From an uncultured Clostridium sp. (GTDB taxonomy: Bacteria; Bacillota; Clostridia; Peptostreptococcales; Peptostreptococcaceae): a DNA stretch of 44,151 nt. The stretch spans positions 1 through 44,151 of the forward strand of contig UQCY01000003.1 in the NCBI GenBank assembly GCA_900539645.1, read 5' to 3'. Both the position numbers and the translations under genes were made by a program. Shown here piece by piece: positions 30,477 to 40,708 of this stretch. The notes beneath the pieces are model-generated. The model saw only the letters and a list, made by a program, of their open reading frames with translations. It made no database searches and was not told the origin of the DNA. Each line of letters begins with the position of its first letter. Position 1 is the first letter of the stretch.

Positions 30477-33400
30477 TTACATATCATCATCGTCGAATGC
30501 ACCATCATCGTAGTCCATATCGTCGTTTTCAAATCCATCAGATAAACCATCGAAATCTATTTCTTCGTTATCTCCGAATTCGTCTTCTACTTCTTCTATA
30601 ACATGAGTTTCCTCTATGTCATCTGGTATAACATCTAATTCGAAATCTGCTACTGATATACCGTCATCTTCGTAATCAACAGATTCTTTTACTTCTATTT
30701 CCTGATCTTCAGCAGTAAGAACTTTAACATCAAGACATAATGACTGAAGTTCTTTTATAAGAACTTTGAATGATTCTGGTATACCTGGTTCAGGTATATT
30801 TTCACCTTTAACTATCGCTTCGTAAGTTCTTACACGTCCTACAACGTCATCTGACTTAACTGTTAATATTTCCTGAAGGATATGAGCTGCTCCGTATGCT
30901 TCAAGAGCCCAAACCTCCATTTCCCCGAATCTCTGTCCACCGAACTGAGCTTTACCTCCTAGAGGCTGCTGAGTTACTAGTGAGTAAGGTCCAGTACTTC
31001 TTGCATGAAGTTTATCATCAACTAAGTGATGTAGTTTTAGGTAATACATGTAACCAACAGTTATTCTGTTGTCGAATGAGTCACCTGTTCTACCATCATA
31101 TAAAGTAAGTTTACCATCTCTTGGGTATCCAGCTTCTTCAAGAGCATCCATTATATCGTACTCGTTTGCACCATCAAATACTGATGTAGCTACATACCAA
31201 CCAAGTTTTTTAGCTGCTAAACCTAAGTGAACTTCAAGTACCTGTCCGATGTTCATACGAGAAGGTACCCCCTGTGGATTAAGTACTATATCCATAGGTG
31301 TTCCGTCTTCCATGAATGGCATATCTTCTTCTGGTAATACTCTTGAGATAACCCCTTTGTTACCATGACGACCGGCCATCTTATCTCCGACTTTTATCTT
31401 TCTCTTCTTAGCTATGTAACATCTTACAAGTTCGTTTACACCTGGAGATAAATCGTCTCCATTTTCTCTTGTAAACACTTTAACGTCTACTATTATACCT
31501 GATTCACCATGAGGTACTTTAAGTGAAGTATCTCTTACTTCTCTAGCTTTTTCACCGAATATAGCTCTTAGAAGTCTTTCTTCTGCAGTAAGCTCAGTTT
31601 CACCTTTTGGAGTAACTTTACCAACTAATATATCTCCAGAATCAACTTCAGCACCTATTCTGATTATACCTCTGTCATCAAGATTCTTAATTGCAGATTC
31701 TCCAACGTTTGGTATATCTCTAGTTATTTCTTCAGGTCCAAGCTTAGTATCTCTAGCTTCACATTCGTATTCTTCTATATGTATAGTAGATAATCTATCT
31801 TCTCTTACTAATCTTTCATTTATTAAAACGGCATCTTCGTAGTTGTAACCTTCCCAAGTCATGAATGCTATGAAACAGTTTCTACCAAGTGCTATTTCTC
31901 CAAGGTCTGTTGCAGGTCCATCTGCTATAACATCCCCTGCTTTTATTTCTTCACCTTTTGATACTATAGGTGTCTGGTTTATACAAGTTCCTGCATTTGA
32001 ACGTTTGAATTTAAGAAGTTTGTACTTATCTTTAGTACCATCTTCTTTTTTGATTATTATTTCATCTGCAGATACTCTATCTACAACCCCACCATTTTTA
32101 GCAACAACAACTGCACCAGAGTCTTTTGCAGCTCTGTATTCTATACCTGTTCCTATGATTGGAGCTTCTCTTCTTACTAGAGGCACTGCCTGACGCTGCA
32201 TGTTTGATCCCATTAGGGCACGGTTGGCGTCGTCGTTTTCAAGGAATGGTATCATAGCTGTCGCAACAGATACAACCTGTTTAGGTGATATATCCATGTA
32301 GTCAACTTTATCTGGAGATAGAAGTTCTAGAGCACCATTTACAGTTCTACATGCTATTCTGTTGTTTATGAATTCACCATCTTCAGTTAAAGGCTCATTT
32401 GCCTGTGCTCTGACGAATAAATCTTCTTCATCAGCTGTTAGATAATGTATTTCGTTTGTTACTCTTCCTGCTTCTTTATCATATTTTCTATATGGAGATT
32501 CTATAAATCCATATTCATTTACTTTTGCATATGTTCCAAGTGAGTTTATAAGACCTATATTTGGCCCTTCTGGAGTCTCTATCGGACACATTCTACCATA
32601 GTGTGAATGGTGAACGTCACGGACTTCGAACCCAGCTCTTTCTCTTGAAAGACCACCTGGTCCAAGTGCTGATAATCTTCTCTTATGAGTTAATTCAGAT
32701 AATGGGTTAGTCTGGTCCATGAACTGTGATAACTGAGAACTTCCGAAGAATTCTTTTATCGCAGCAGAAACTGGTCTTATATTAACAAGAGCCTGAGGAG
32801 TTATAGATTCCATGTCTTGAACAGTCATTCTTTCTTTTATAACTCTTTCCATTCTTGAAAGACCTATTCTAACCTGATTCTGAAGTAATTCACCTACTGA
32901 TCTTATTCTTCTGTTTCCTAAGTGGTCTATATCATCTATAGTACCAACACCGTAGAATAAGTTGAATTCGTAACTTATTGAAGCTATTATATCGTCAAGA
33001 AGTATATGTTTTGGTATTAATTCTTTCATTCTTGATTTTATAGCTTCTTTTATTTCTTCTTCATCATCGTAGTTGTCTAATATTTCTTTTAATGTTGGGT
33101 AATGTACTTTTTCTTTTATTTTAAGATCTGATATATCGAAGTCTACATGAGCTTCTATATCAACAAAGTTATTACCTATTACTTTTATTTCTTTTTCGTC
33201 ATCTACTAATAGATGAACAACATTTATACCTGCATTCTGTATATCTTTAGCAACATTGTATCCTATAGTTTCACCTGCTTTTACGAATACTTCCCCAGTT
33301 TCTGGGTTAACTATATCTCTAGCAGCAACTCTATTCATTATTCTATAGCATATTGCTAGTTTTTTATTGAATTTGTATCTACCTACTTTTGCAAGGTCGT

Positions 33401-34190
33401 ATCTCTTTGGATCAAAGAATAGTGCATTTATTAATGAAGACGCACTTTCTACTGTTGGTGGTTCACCCGGTCTAAGTTTTTTGTATATTTCTATAAGACC
33501 TTCTTCAACAGTGTTAGTGTTGTCTTTTTCAAGTGTAGCTGATAATCTTTCATCTTCACCTAAAAGTTCTATTATTTCTGCATCTGTTCCTATACCTAAA
33601 GCTCTTAATAATACAGTAACTGGCTGTTTTCTAGTTCTATCAACTCTTACTGATATAACATCGTTTGAATCAGTTTCGTATTCAAGCCATGCCCCTCTAT
33701 TAGGGATAACAGTTGAAGATATTAATCTCTTACCAGTTTTATCTCTTTCTTCAGCGTAATAAACACTAGGAGATCTTACAAGCTGACTGACTATAACCCT
33801 TTCCGCACCATTTATAACGAAAGTTCCTCTTTCTGTCATAAGTGGGAAGTCACCCATAAATACTTCCTGTTCTTTTATTTCGCCTGTTTCTTTATTTATA
33901 AGTCTAACTTTAACTTTTAGAGGTGCACAATATGTAGCATCTCTTTCCTTACATTCTTCTATATCATATTTTGGATTTTCATCTAAAGAATAATCGACAA
34001 ATTCTAATATAAGATTACCTGTATAATCCTCTATTGGTGAAATATCATCGAATACTTCTTTTAACCCTTCTTCTAAAAACCACTTATAAGAATCCACCTG
34101 GATTTCTATAAGATTTGGCACGTCAGCTATTTCCTTTATCTTAGAAAAGCTCATTCTTTTTCTTTTACCTATCGTGACAGGATGTGGCAT
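30477..34190 (-). CDS. rpoB: RNA polymerase beta subunit with acidic tail
   Basis: The 1237-residue beta subunit has the rifampicin pocket with [20 protein letters not shown] and [20 protein letters not shown]. The residues usually mutated in resistance (Asp of FMDQ, His of THK, Ser of LSALG) are all wild type. [10 protein letters not shown] and [20 protein letters not shown] are also present. The last 65 or so residues are strongly acidic, ending [12 protein letters not shown], as in other clostridia. An in-frame GTG at 34202 exists, but GAGAGGTG is nine bases before the ATG at 34190, the standard [10 protein letters not shown] start. Confidence 0.98.
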   Translation of the reverse strand: MPHPVTIGKRKRMSFSKIKEIADVPNLIEIQVDSYKWFLEEGLKEVFDDISPIEDYTGNLILEFVDYSLDENPKYDIEECKERDATYCAPLKVKVRLINKETGEIKEQEVFMGDFPLMTERGTFVINGAERVIVSQLVRSPSVYYAEERDKTGKRLISSTVIPNRGAWLEYETDSNDVISVRVDRTRKQPVTVLLRALGIGTDAEIIELLGEDERLSATLEKDNTNTVEEGLIEIYKKLRPGEPPTVESASSLINALFFDPKRYDLAKVGRYKFNKKLAICYRIMNRVAARDIVNPETGEVFVKAGETIGYNVAKDIQNAGINVVHLLVDDEKEIKVIGNNFVDIEAHVDFDISDLKIKEKVHYPTLKEILDNYDDEEEIKEAIKSRMKELIPKHILLDDIIASISYEFNLFYGVGTIDDIDHLGNRRIRSVGELLQNQVRIGLSRMERVIKERMTVQDMESITPQALVNIRPVSAAIKEFFGSSQLSQFMDQTNPLSELTHKRRLSALGPGGLSRERAGFEVRDVHHSHYGRMCPIETPEGPNIGLINSLGTYAKVNEYGFIESPYRKYDKEAGRVTNEIHYLTADEEDLFVRAQANEPLTEDGEFINNRIACRTVNGALELLSPDKVDYMDISPKQVVSVATAMIPFLENDDANRALMGSNMQRQAVPLVRREAPIIGTGIEYRAAKDSGAVVVAKNGGVVDRVSADEIIIKKEDGTKDKYKLLKFKRSNAGTCINQTPIVSKGEEIKAGDVIADGPATDLGEIALGRNCFIAFMTWEGYNYEDAVLINERLVREDRLSTIHIEEYECEARDTKLGPEEITRDIPNVGESAIKNLDDRGIIRIGAEVDSGDILVGKVTPKGETELTAEERLLRAIFGEKAREVRDTSLKVPHGESGIIVDVKVFTRENGDDLSPGVNELVRCYIAKKRKIKVGDKMAGRHGNKGVISRVLPEEDMPFMEDGTPMDIVLNPQGVPSRMNIGQVLEVHLGLAAKKLGWYVATSVFDGANEYDIMDALEEAGYPRDGKLTLYDGRTGDSFDNRITVGYMYYLKLHHLVDDKLHARSTGPYSLVTQQPLGGKAQFGGQRFGEMEVWALEAYGAAHILQEILTVKSDDVVGRVRTYEAIVKGENIPEPGIPESFKVLIKELQSLCLDVKVLTAEDQEIEVKESVDYEDDGISVADFELDVIPDDIEETHVIEEVEDEFGDNEEIDFDGLSDGFENDDMDYDDGAFDDDDM

Positions 34191-34254
34191 TTCACTCTTC
34201 ACCTCTCATTTTTCAAAGTTATTATTCAAAGTTCATTCTATAACGCATCTAATG

Positions 34255-34283
34255 ATTATAGCACAAATTTAAACTTTTTCCAA
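34255..34283 (-). promoter_or_regulatory. Sigma-A promoter of rpoB-rpoC
   Basis: Minus strand TTGGAA (34278-34283) and a perfect TATAAT (34255-34260) are 17 bases apart, about 65 bases before rpoB and downstream of the rplL terminator. So rpoBC is transcribed at least partly apart from rplJL. Confidence 0.85.
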
Positions 34284-34420
34284 GTATTTTTTTCTCCGAA
34301 CGAAAAATTTCTTGACCTCAAATATTTTTCTAATCAAAAAATTTTTAAAAATACAGAATGCTTATCTATATAATAACTCATTACAATGCAATATAACAGA
34401 AAAAACTCTATTTTTTTGTA

Positions 34421-34454
34421 AAAAAAAAGTGTCCATTAAATTATGGACACTTTT
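34421..34454 (-). terminator. Terminator of rplJ-rplL
   Basis: A perfect 12-bp stem (AAAAGTGTCCAT with ATGGACACTTTT) and a 6-base loop are followed by a run of T residues on the minus strand, 33 bases after the rplL stop. Confidence 0.9.
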
Positions 34455-34486
34455 GTCGTCTAGTTTATTGTTCAGTAAAATTAAAA

Positions 34487-34852
34487 CTATTTAACTTCTA
34501 CTTTTGCACCAGCAGCTTCTAGTTTTTCTTTTATCTGTTCAGCTTCTTCTTTAGAAGCTCCTTCTTTAACTGCTTTAGGAGCGTTGTCAACTACTTCTTT
34601 AGCTTCTTTTAATCCTAATCCAGTTATTTCTCTAACAACTTTTATAACACCTATTTTTGAAGATCCTGCCTCTGCTAATACTACGTCAAATTCAGTTTTT
34701 TCTTCTGCAGCAGCAGCTCCACCAGCTGCACCAGCTACCATTACTGGAGCTGAAGCAGAAACACCGAATTTTTCTTCTGCAGCTTTAACTAATTCATTTA
34801 ATTCTAAAACTTTCATGTTTTCTATAGCTTCTAATATCTGTTCTATTGTCAT
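34487..34852 (-). CDS. rplL: 50S ribosomal protein L7/L12
   Basis: L7/L12 forms the flexible stalk that recruits translation GTPases. The 121-residue protein has the N-terminal dimerisation domain ([20 protein letters not shown]), an Ala/Gly-rich hinge ([15 protein letters not shown]) and the C-terminal factor-binding domain ([20 protein letters not shown]). An in-frame GTG lies upstream, but GGAGG is eight bases before the ATG at 34852. It follows rplJ by 100 bases. Confidence 0.97.
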   Translation of the reverse strand: MTIEQILEAIENMKVLELNELVKAAEEKFGVSASAPVMVAGAAGGAAAAEEKTEFDVVLAEAGSSKIGVIKVVREITGLGLKEAKEVVDNAPKAVKEGASKEEAEQIKEKLEAAGAKVEVK

Positions 34853-34952
34853 TTTAAGCACCTCCGAATTTTCTCTCTTGTTTAATTTAATTAATTATAT
34901 TCTGGTAAGTCGTTTCGACTTTTTCCCGTTTATTTGTTGGACTAAGCAGCTA

Positions 34953-35453
34953 TTAAGCTTCTTCTTCCTGTTTCTTTGCTATCGCATCTACTAAGTATAC
35001 GAAGTTTGATACTGGAGCTTTTAAGCTTCCAAGTAATTTTGCGATAAGTTCTTCTCTTGATGGTATGTTTGCTAATTCCATTATCTTAGCTTCATCGTAG
35101 AATTCACCTTCAATTACACCCATTTTTAACTGCATTTTTGGATGAGTTTCTATGAATTTTTTAAGTATTCTAGCTGGAGCAACTGGATCATCGTATCCGA
35201 ATGCTATAGCGTTAGTTCCTACTAATAATTCATCGTTGAACTGTTCTATTCCTACTTCCTGAGCAGCTCTTCTTACTAAAGTGTTTTTGTATACTTTGTA
35301 ATCAACACCAGCTTCTCTCATAACTTTTCTTAATTCTGTAACTTCAGCAACTGTTAATCCTTTGTAGTCAACTACAACTGCAGAAGAAGAATTATTTAAT
35401 TTTTCTACTATTTCAGAAACAACTAATGATTTAACTTCTAAAGCTTTTCTCAT
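34953..35453 (-). CDS. rplJ: 50S ribosomal protein L10
   Basis: L10 anchors L7/L12 dimers to 23S rRNA. The 166-residue protein contains SSAVVVDYKGLTVAEVTELR, KVYKNTLVRRAAQEVGIEQF and a C-terminal helix that binds L12. Upstream in-frame GTG exists; AAGGAGG is eleven bases before the ATG at 35453, which gives the usual length. It is preceded by the L10 leader and attenuator. Confidence 0.97.
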   Translation of the reverse strand: MRKALEVKSLVVSEIVEKLNNSSSAVVVDYKGLTVAEVTELRKVMREAGVDYKVYKNTLVRRAAQEVGIEQFNDELLVGTNAIAFGYDDPVAPARILKKFIETHPKMQLKMGVIEGEFYDEAKIMELANIPSREELIAKLLGSLKAPVSNFVYLVDAIAKKQEEEA

Positions 35454-35465
35454 TAATCTGCGCAC

Positions 35466-35637
35466 CTCCTTATCAAATAGATGTTATTTTATTTACCGTA
35501 TCATTTAAAAAGCCTCTGTATCGACGGACGCAGAGGCTTAAACATTCTAAATAATATATCTAAAACCTCGGCGGGAAATTAAGCTTACGCACCCACTGTC
35601 TACGGCAAATCTATTCTTTTTTTACATTGACTATGAT
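35466..35637 (-). promoter_or_regulatory. L10 leader (rplJ-rplL autoregulatory RNA) with attenuator
   Basis: The conserved L10 leader core is present on the minus strand at about 35565-35610, with GCCGTAGACAGTGGGTGCG and CCCGCCGAGG. In Firmicutes the L10(L12)4 complex binds this RNA. About 25 bases downstream is a terminator-like hairpin, AAGCCTCTG (35531-35539) with CAGAGGCTT (35510-35518), followed by five T residues. That is the attenuation arrangement, in which bound L10 favours the terminator. The family match is strong; the switching is known from the family. Confidence 0.9.
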
Positions 35638-35666
35638 ATAATATCATTTTTGTCAACCTGTGTCAA
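35638..35666 (-). promoter_or_regulatory. Sigma-A promoter of rplJ-rplL
   Basis: Minus strand TTGACA (35661-35666) and TATTAT (35638-35643) are separated by 17 bases, just after the rplA stop codon. A second TTGACA lies at 35651-35656, but its downstream partner (TAGTCA) is poor. Confidence 0.82.
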
Positions 35667-35680
35667 CAGTTTTTTTAAAA

Positions 35681-36379
35681 TTATTCAGTAACTCTTGCTG
35701 GGTTAACTTTTACACCAGGTCCCATTGAAGAAGCAACTGATATACTTCTTAAGTACTGACCTTTAGCAGCAGATGGTTTAGCTTTTATTATAGCTTCCAT
35801 TAAAACTGCAAAGTTCTGAGCAAGTTTTTCTCCACCGAATGATACTTTTCCTATTGGAACGTGTATTATGTTAGTTTTGTCTAATCTGTATTCAACTTTA
35901 CCAGCTTTTATTTCGTTAACAGCTTTAGTTACGTCGAATGTAACAGTTCCTGATTTAGGGTTAGGCATTAAACCTTTTGGTCCTAATACTCTACCTAGTC
36001 TACCAACTACACCCATCATGTCTGGAGTAGCAACAACTATATCGAAATCGAACCAGTTTTCTCCCTGTATTTTCTGTACCATTTCTTCAGCACCTACGAA
36101 ATCAGCTCCAGCAGCTTCAGCTTCTTTAGCTTTTTCACCTTTAGCGAAAACTAAAACTTTTTTAGTTTTACCAGTACCGTTTGGTAATACAACAGCACCT
36201 CTAACCTGCTGATCTGCGTGTCTTGAGTCAACACCTAATCTTATGTGTGCTTCAACTGTTTCGTCGAATTTAGCTTCTGCAACTTCACATACTAATGATA
36301 AAGCCTGAGAAGCATCGTATAAATTACTTCTGTCTATTTTGCTTAACGCGTTTGCGTATCTTTTACCTCTTTTAGCCAT
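35681..36379 (-). CDS. rplA: 50S ribosomal protein L1
   Basis: L1 forms the mobile stalk at the E site. The 232-residue protein has [40 protein letters not shown] and [20 protein letters not shown]. Full length. It follows rplK by 139 bases that include an L1-type binding hairpin, so L1 probably represses its own mRNA. Confidence 0.97.
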   Translation of the reverse strand: MAKRGKRYANALSKIDRSNLYDASQALSLVCEVAEAKFDETVEAHIRLGVDSRHADQQVRGAVVLPNGTGKTKKVLVFAKGEKAKEAEAAGADFVGAEEMVQKIQGENWFDFDIVVATPDMMGVVGRLGRVLGPKGLMPNPKSGTVTFDVTKAVNEIKAGKVEYRLDKTNIIHVPIGKVSFGGEKLAQNFAVLMEAIIKAKPSAAKGQYLRSISVASSMGPGVKVNPARVTE

Positions 36380-36396
36380 TATTAATTTTCCTCCTT

Positions 36397-36425
36397 GTGG
36401 TAATTTCGGTCTTTAGACCTCCCAC
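36397..36425 (-). promoter_or_regulatory. L1 operator-like hairpin before rplA
   Basis: The minus-strand RNA GUGGGAGGUC-UAAA-GACCGAAAUUACCAC folds as an outer GUGG/CCAC stem, an asymmetric internal loop (GA against GAAAUUA) and an inner GGUC/GACC stem. The GGAGG...CCGA core with asymmetric loop matches the L1 sites known in 23S rRNA and in L11-L1 mRNAs. It overlaps the rplA initiation region, which suits translational repression. Confidence 0.7.
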
Positions 36426-36518
36426 TTCATATAAAACAAAGTGTTTTAAATTCTAATTTAATATTTTTTAATTTCCGATAAATCGGTCTTTGATGTTTAA
36501 AAGTTAATCAACTAATAA

Positions 36519-36944
36519 TTAGTCAACTACTTCTACACCCATACTTCTAGCTGTACCAGCTATCATGCTCATTGCTGCTTCAACGTTAGCTGCATTTAAG
36601 TCAGGCATTTTTAATTCTGCTATTTCTCTTACCTGTGCAGATGTTATTTTAGCAACTTTCTTTTTGTTAGGTTCTCCTGATGCTGATTTAAGATTACAAG
36701 CTTTCTTTATTAAAACAGCAGCTGGAGGAGTTTTAGTTATGAAACTGAATGATCTATCCTGATATACAGTTATAACAACTGGTATTATCATTCCAGCCTG
36801 ATCTGCAGTTTTTGCATTAAATTCCTTTGTGAATCCCATTATGTTGACACCGTGCTGTCCTAGTGCTGGACCAACTGGTGGTGCTGGTGTAGCTTTTCCA
36901 GCAGGTATCTGTAATTTTATCTGACCTATTACTTTTTTAGCCAT
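36519..36944 (-). CDS. rplK: 50S ribosomal protein L11
   Basis: L11 forms the base of the GTPase-associated centre. The 141-residue protein has [20 protein letters not shown] with the flexible proline-rich N domain, [20 protein letters not shown], and the rRNA-binding C domain with [10 protein letters not shown]. The prolines altered in thiostrepton resistance are present. It follows nusG by 15 bases. Confidence 0.97.
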   Translation of the reverse strand: MAKKVIGQIKLQIPAGKATPAPPVGPALGQHGVNIMGFTKEFNAKTADQAGMIIPVVITVYQDRSFSFITKTPPAAVLIKKACNLKSASGEPNKKKVAKITSAQVREIAELKMPDLNAANVEAAMSMIAGTARSMGVEVVD

Positions 36945-36959
36945 TTAAAGTGCACCTCC

Positions 36960-37502
36960 TTAGATTTTCTCTATACTTTGAATCCCTATAGTTACTGGGG
37001 ACTTTCTACCGAATATTTCTGTTAATAATTTTACTTCTTTTTTCTCCGCGTTAACTTCTTCTACAGTACCTACGTTACCTGCAAAAGATCCATTTATGAT
37101 TTTAACAACGTCGCCAGGTTCAAAATCTACGTCACCACCTACAACTTCCTGAGCAGGTAATTCTATTCCCATAGCAATTACTTCCTCTTCGCTTAATGGT
37201 ACAGGTTTTGATCCAGGGCCAACAAATCCAGTAACGCCTTTAGTATTTCTAACTACGTACCAAGATTCATCTGTTATAATCATTTTTATTAATACATAAC
37301 TTGGATAAACTTTACGTTGTCTTATCTTTTCATTTCCTTTTGGAGTTTTTTCTACTACATTTTCAGTAGGAACAACAACGTGAGTTATGATATTTTCCAT
37401 TCCTCTTGTTATTACCGCTCTTTCTATAGTAGCTTTAACTTTATTTTCATGTCCTGAATAAGTATGAACAACGTACCATTTTGCTTCTTGTAATTCTGAC
37501 AT
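36960..37502 (-). CDS. nusG: Transcription elongation/antitermination factor NusG
   Basis: NusG binds RNA polymerase through an N-terminal NGN domain (KWYVVHTYSGHENKVKATIE, KVYPSYVLIKMI, VRNTKGVTGFVG). It contacts S10 or other partners through a C-terminal KOW domain (FEPGDVVKIINGSFAGNVGT). The 180-residue length is typical. It lies between secE (18 bases) and rplK, the universal order. Confidence 0.97.
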   Translation of the reverse strand: MSELQEAKWYVVHTYSGHENKVKATIERAVITRGMENIITHVVVPTENVVEKTPKGNEKIRQRKVYPSYVLIKMIITDESWYVVRNTKGVTGFVGPGSKPVPLSEEEVIAMGIELPAQEVVGGDVDFEPGDVVKIINGSFAGNVGTVEEVNAEKKEVKLLTEIFGRKSPVTIGIQSIEKI

Positions 37503-37520
37503 AATTCTTACTCCTTTACC

Positions 37521-37739
37521 TTACTTTAGTAATAATGCAAGGGCACCAGATAGTACTGTATCTATCCCCCATATTGCTAAAGTTGAAAATATAACTACTG
37601 CTAAAACCACACCTGTGTTGCGGAACAGTTCTTTTCTAGTCGGCCAAGTTACTCTTTTAAGCTCAGCTTTTGTTTCTCTGAAGTAACCAAACAGACCAGT
37701 TTTTTCTTTCTTTTCAACAGCCTGATTTTCTTCTGCCAT
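37521..37739 (-). CDS. secE: Protein translocase subunit SecE
   Basis: SecE clamps the SecY channel. The 72-residue single-span form has a charged N-terminus, the amphipathic segment YFRETKAELKRVTWPTRKEL and one membrane helix (VVLAVVIFSTLAIWGIDTVL). An in-frame GTG lies upstream; AAGGGG is eight bases before the ATG at 37739. It follows rpmG. Confidence 0.95.
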   Translation of the reverse strand: MAEENQAVEKKEKTGLFGYFRETKAELKRVTWPTRKELFRNTGVVLAVVIFSTLAIWGIDTVLSGALALLLK

Positions 37740-37767
37740 TAATTTCACCCCTTAAAGTAAAACGAAA

Positions 37768-37917
37768 TTATTTTGTTTCTTTATGTAGAGTATGTTTTTT
37801 GCAGAATTTACAATATTTTTTAAGTTCTATTCTGTCTGGATTGTTTTTCTTATTTTTAGTAGTGTTGTAATTTCTCTGTTTGCATTCTGTACATGCTAAA
37901 GTAACTTTTACTCTCAT
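37768..37917 (-). CDS. rpmG: 50S ribosomal protein L33, zinc-binding form
   Basis: A 49-residue protein, [20 protein letters not shown] then [20 protein letters not shown] and KHTLHKETK, lies just before secE. Cys 9, 12, 36 and 39 form the zinc site of C+ type L33, a late-assembly protein near the E site. ATG at 37917 follows GGAGG by eight bases; TAA is at 37768-37770. Confidence 0.97.
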   Translation of the reverse strand: MRVKVTLACTECKQRNYNTTKNKKNNPDRIELKKYCKFCKKHTLHKETK

Positions 37918-38020
37918 CGTTACACCTCCATTTGTTTATACAATAAATATATATATTGAATAATATGATATATCCGGTGTTTTGGAAATACCATTACCTT
38001 CCATAAACATTACTCTGTAT

Positions 38021-38050
38021 AAATTACCACAAACTAGCGGTCTATGTCAA
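38021..38050 (-). promoter_or_regulatory. Promoter of rpmG-secE-nusG-rplK-rplA
   Basis: Minus strand TTGACA (38045-38050) and TAATTT (38021-38026) are 18 bases apart, with a TG one base before the -10 (extended -10). It lies between the tuf copy 2 terminator and rpmG, leaving a leader of about 95 bases. Confidence 0.75.
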
Positions 38051-38106
38051 CAATTTTATTAATTTCTTGCGTTATTTTTTTGTAAACACTCATCCTGGCG
38101 TAAAGT

Positions 38107-38137
38107 AAAAAAAAAGAGAGATCATTTTGATCTCTCT
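38107..38137 (-). terminator. Terminator after tuf copy 2
   Basis: The same 10-bp stem as after tuf copy 1 (AGAGAGATCA at 38115-38124 with TGATCTCTCT at 38128-38137) is followed by a long T-run on the minus strand. It ends the sigH-tuf transcript. Confidence 0.93.
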
Positions 38138-38174
38138 TTCATCTATAACACTCAAGTAATTATCTATCAATTAA

Positions 38175-39368
38175 TTATTCTATTATTGATGCAACTACAC
38201 CAGATGCTACAGTTCTTCCACCTTCTCTTATTGCGAATCTTAATCCTTCTTCAACACATATAGAGTTTATTAAGTCAACTTCTATAGTTACGTTATCTCC
38301 AGGCATTACCATTTCTGTTCCTTCTGGTAATTTACAAGCTCCTGTTACGTCTGTTGTTCTGAAGTAGAACTGTGGTCTGTATCCATCGAAGAATGGAGTA
38401 TGTCTTCCACCTTCTTCTTTTTTAAGTACGTATATTTCTGCTGTGAATTTTGTATGAGCATTAACTGTTCCTGGTTTTGCAAGAACCTGTCCTCTTTCTA
38501 TTTCATTTCTCTGAACACCTCTTAATAATGCTCCTATGTTATCTCCAGCTTCTGCCTGATCTAGTAATTTTCTGAACATTTCTACTCCTGTTACTACTAC
38601 TTTTCTTGGAGCTTCTGCTAATCCTACTAGTTCAACTTCGTCCTGTACTTTAAGTACTCCTCTTTCAACTCTACCTGTTGCAACTGTTCCTCTACCTGTT
38701 ATAGAGAATACGTCTTCTACTGGCATTAAGAAGTCTTTATCAACGTCTCTTTCTGGAGCTGGTATATATTCATCTATCATTTCGAAGAATTCTACTATTT
38801 TATCTCCCCATTCGCTTGATGGATCTTCTAATGCTTTTAATGCAGATCCTCTTACTATTGGAGTGTCATCTCCTGGGAAATCATATTCGTTTAATAATTC
38901 TCTTACTTCCATTTCAACTAATTCAAGAAGTTCTTCGTCGTCTACCATATCACATTTGTTTAAGAATACAACTATGTAAGGTACACCAACCTGTCTTGAT
39001 AATAGTATATGTTCTCTTGTCTGAGGCATTGGACCATCAGTTGCTGATACAACTAATATAGCACCATCCATCTGTGCAGCACCAGTTATCATGTTTTTAA
39101 CGTAGTCAGCATGTCCTGGGCAGTCAACGTGTGCGTAGTGTCTGTTTGGAGTTTCGTATTCAACGTGTGCAGTTGATATTGTGATTCCTCTTTCTCTTTC
39201 TTCTGGAGCTTTATCTATGTTAGCGAAATCTACTGCTTCTCCTAAATGATATCTGTCATATAATGTTTTTGTTATCGCTGCTGTTAATGTAGTTTTACCG
39301 TGGTCAACGTGTCCTATAGTACCTATATTAACATGAGGTTTATTTCTTTCAAATTTAGCTTTAGCCAT
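38175..39368 (-). CDS. tuf: Elongation factor Tu, copy 2
   Basis: This 397-residue EF-Tu is identical in protein sequence to copy 1, with the same G1 [13 protein letters not shown] and NKCD motifs. It follows sigH by 81 bases without a terminator, so it can be cotranscribed with the thyX-rlmB-yacP-sigH genes. Two tuf genes in this cluster are usual for clostridia; near-identity of flanking bases as well points to gene conversion. Confidence 0.98.
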   Translation of the reverse strand: MAKAKFERNKPHVNIGTIGHVDHGKTTLTAAITKTLYDRYHLGEAVDFANIDKAPEERERGITISTAHVEYETPNRHYAHVDCPGHADYVKNMITGAAQMDGAILVVSATDGPMPQTREHILLSRQVGVPYIVVFLNKCDMVDDEELLELVEMEVRELLNEYDFPGDDTPIVRGSALKALEDPSSEWGDKIVEFFEMIDEYIPAPERDVDKDFLMPVEDVFSITGRGTVATGRVERGVLKVQDEVELVGLAEAPRKVVVTGVEMFRKLLDQAEAGDNIGALLRGVQRNEIERGQVLAKPGTVNAHTKFTAEIYVLKKEEGGRHTPFFDGYRPQFYFRTTDVTGACKLPEGTEMVMPGDNVTIEVDLINSICVEEGLRFAIREGGRTVASGVVASIIE

Positions 39369-39449
39369 TGTCTAAATTCCTCCCTTAATAATATTATTTT
39401 TTATTTATCTTATTGCAGTTGCAATATGTCTATGTTATGTATTTTACTA

Positions 39450-40100
39450 TTAATCATTTACATTTTCAAGATGTTTCTCTAATTTTCTCTTCACTCTCTG
39501 CAATGCATTGTCAATAGATTTCGGTTCCTTACCTATTATATCGGCAATTTCTTGATATGATTTGCCGTTTAAGTACAATCCAAGAACCTCCTGCTCTAAC
39601 TCACTAAGCAGTTTATTTATCTTATTCTCTATATTTTTTAACTCTTCCTTACTTATAATAAGCTCTTCCGGATTAGTAACCATACTAGCTGTAATTATAT
39701 CAAGCAGAGTTCTTTCTGACTCTTCATCGTATATTGGTTTGCTCAATGATACATAAGTATTTAGCGGAATATGCTTTTGTCTGGTAGCAGTCTTTATAGC
39801 GGTTATTATCTGTCTAGTTATACAAACTTCAGCAAAAGATCTAAACGAATGAGCTTTTGTTTCATCAAAATCTCTTATAGCCTTATAAAGTCCGATCATA
39901 CCCTCTTGTATTATATCTTCTCTATCTGCTCCTATTAGGAAATAAGACTTCGCTTTAACCCTAACAAAATTTTTGTATTTTGCCATTATGTACTCAAGAG
40001 CGATTCTATCCCCGTTAGCTGCTCTTTTAACTATTTCATATTCTTCCTTTTGTTGCTGATTTTCATTCTGTTCTACGTTTTTTTCTTCCACTAGCTCCAT
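39450..40100 (-). CDS. sigH: RNA polymerase sigma factor SigH
   Basis: The 216-residue sigma-70 family factor has region 2 with NFVRVKAKSYFLIGADREDI, IQEGMIGLYKAIRDFDE and SFAEVCITRQIITAIKTATR. Region 4 has SYQEIADIIGKEPKSIDNAL. KSYFLIGADREDI and TATRQKHIPLN are hallmarks of SigH, the stationary-phase and early-sporulation sigma factor of Firmicutes, also used for competence in non-sporulating relatives. The thyX-rlmB-yacP-sigH order is conserved. Whether this organism sporulates cannot be told from the window. Confidence 0.95.
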   Translation of the reverse strand: MELVEEKNVEQNENQQQKEEYEIVKRAANGDRIALEYIMAKYKNFVRVKAKSYFLIGADREDIIQEGMIGLYKAIRDFDETKAHSFRSFAEVCITRQIITAIKTATRQKHIPLNTYVSLSKPIYDEESERTLLDIITASMVTNPEELIISKEELKNIENKINKLLSELEQEVLGLYLNGKSYQEIADIIGKEPKSIDNALQRVKRKLEKHLENVND

Positions 40101-40144
40101 CCAATCTCCCCCAACAAATAATTATATTCAAAGGCATATATTAT

Positions 40145-40708
40145 TTATTTCTTATTTATTCTCATTCTTTCTAACCTGTCCCAAACATCTCTGTTTTCAT
40201 GGTTCAATCTATCACCTATAGTATTTCTCTGTATAGTTTTCTTATGACTGCTGTTTTTTTCTCCTATCTTCTCCTTAGACTTCATAACATCTAGCTGAAG
40301 TTCTCTAGCAGAAATTCTTGCAGCCCCCTTACCTAGTACAATCTGCTGCTCAGCGTAGTCACTTGTTGCAACCTTTAAGTCGATAAACTCCTTATTAGGT
40401 AGCTCAGCAATATACTTTTCTATATAACTATCCGCAGTCTGATGCTCCTTAGTAAACACTATCTGCACAGAGTCTGATCTTTTTTCCTCATACCCTGCAG
40501 AATTCTTTACATTATAAGCATCAAATACTATAGTCGTTTTGTATCCCATATACTTAGAAAACTCTATCATATAATCTATAAGCTTCTCTCTAGAGCTTTC
40601 AAGGTTTATCTTAGATAATTCATTCAAATCATCCCATGCGTTAATTATATTGTATCCATCAACTATAAGAATCTTTTTCTTTTTCTTCTTTTTAAACTTT
40701 GCAGCCAT
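40145..40708 (-). CDS. yacP: YacP/Rae1-like NYN-domain endoribonuclease
   Basis: The 187-residue protein has a PIN-like NYN fold with acidic residues Asp 17 (LIVDGYNIIN), Asp 63 (IVFDAYN), Asp 93 (TADSYIEKYI) and Asp 117 (ATSDYAEQ). B. subtilis YacP (Rae1) is a ribosome-associated endonuclease that cuts mRNA in the A site. The N-terminus is a Lys run. It overlaps the rlmB stop by one base (TAATG). The function is transferred from the family. Confidence 0.9.
   Translation of the reverse strand: MAAKFKKKKKKKILIVDGYNIINAWDDLNELSKINLESSREKLIDYMIEFSKYMGYKTTIVFDAYNVKNSAGYEEKRSDSVQIVFTKEHQTADSYIEKYIAELPNKEFIDLKVATSDYAEQQIVLGKGAARISARELQLDVMKSKEKIGEKNSSHKKTIQRNTIGDRLNHENRDVWDRLERMRINKK

Noticed and set aside
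34312..34420. AT-rich stretch upstream of rpoB as an origin or extra promoter
   Set aside because: Only low-complexity A/T runs; no DnaA boxes or paired promoter elements beyond the one reported at 34255-34283.
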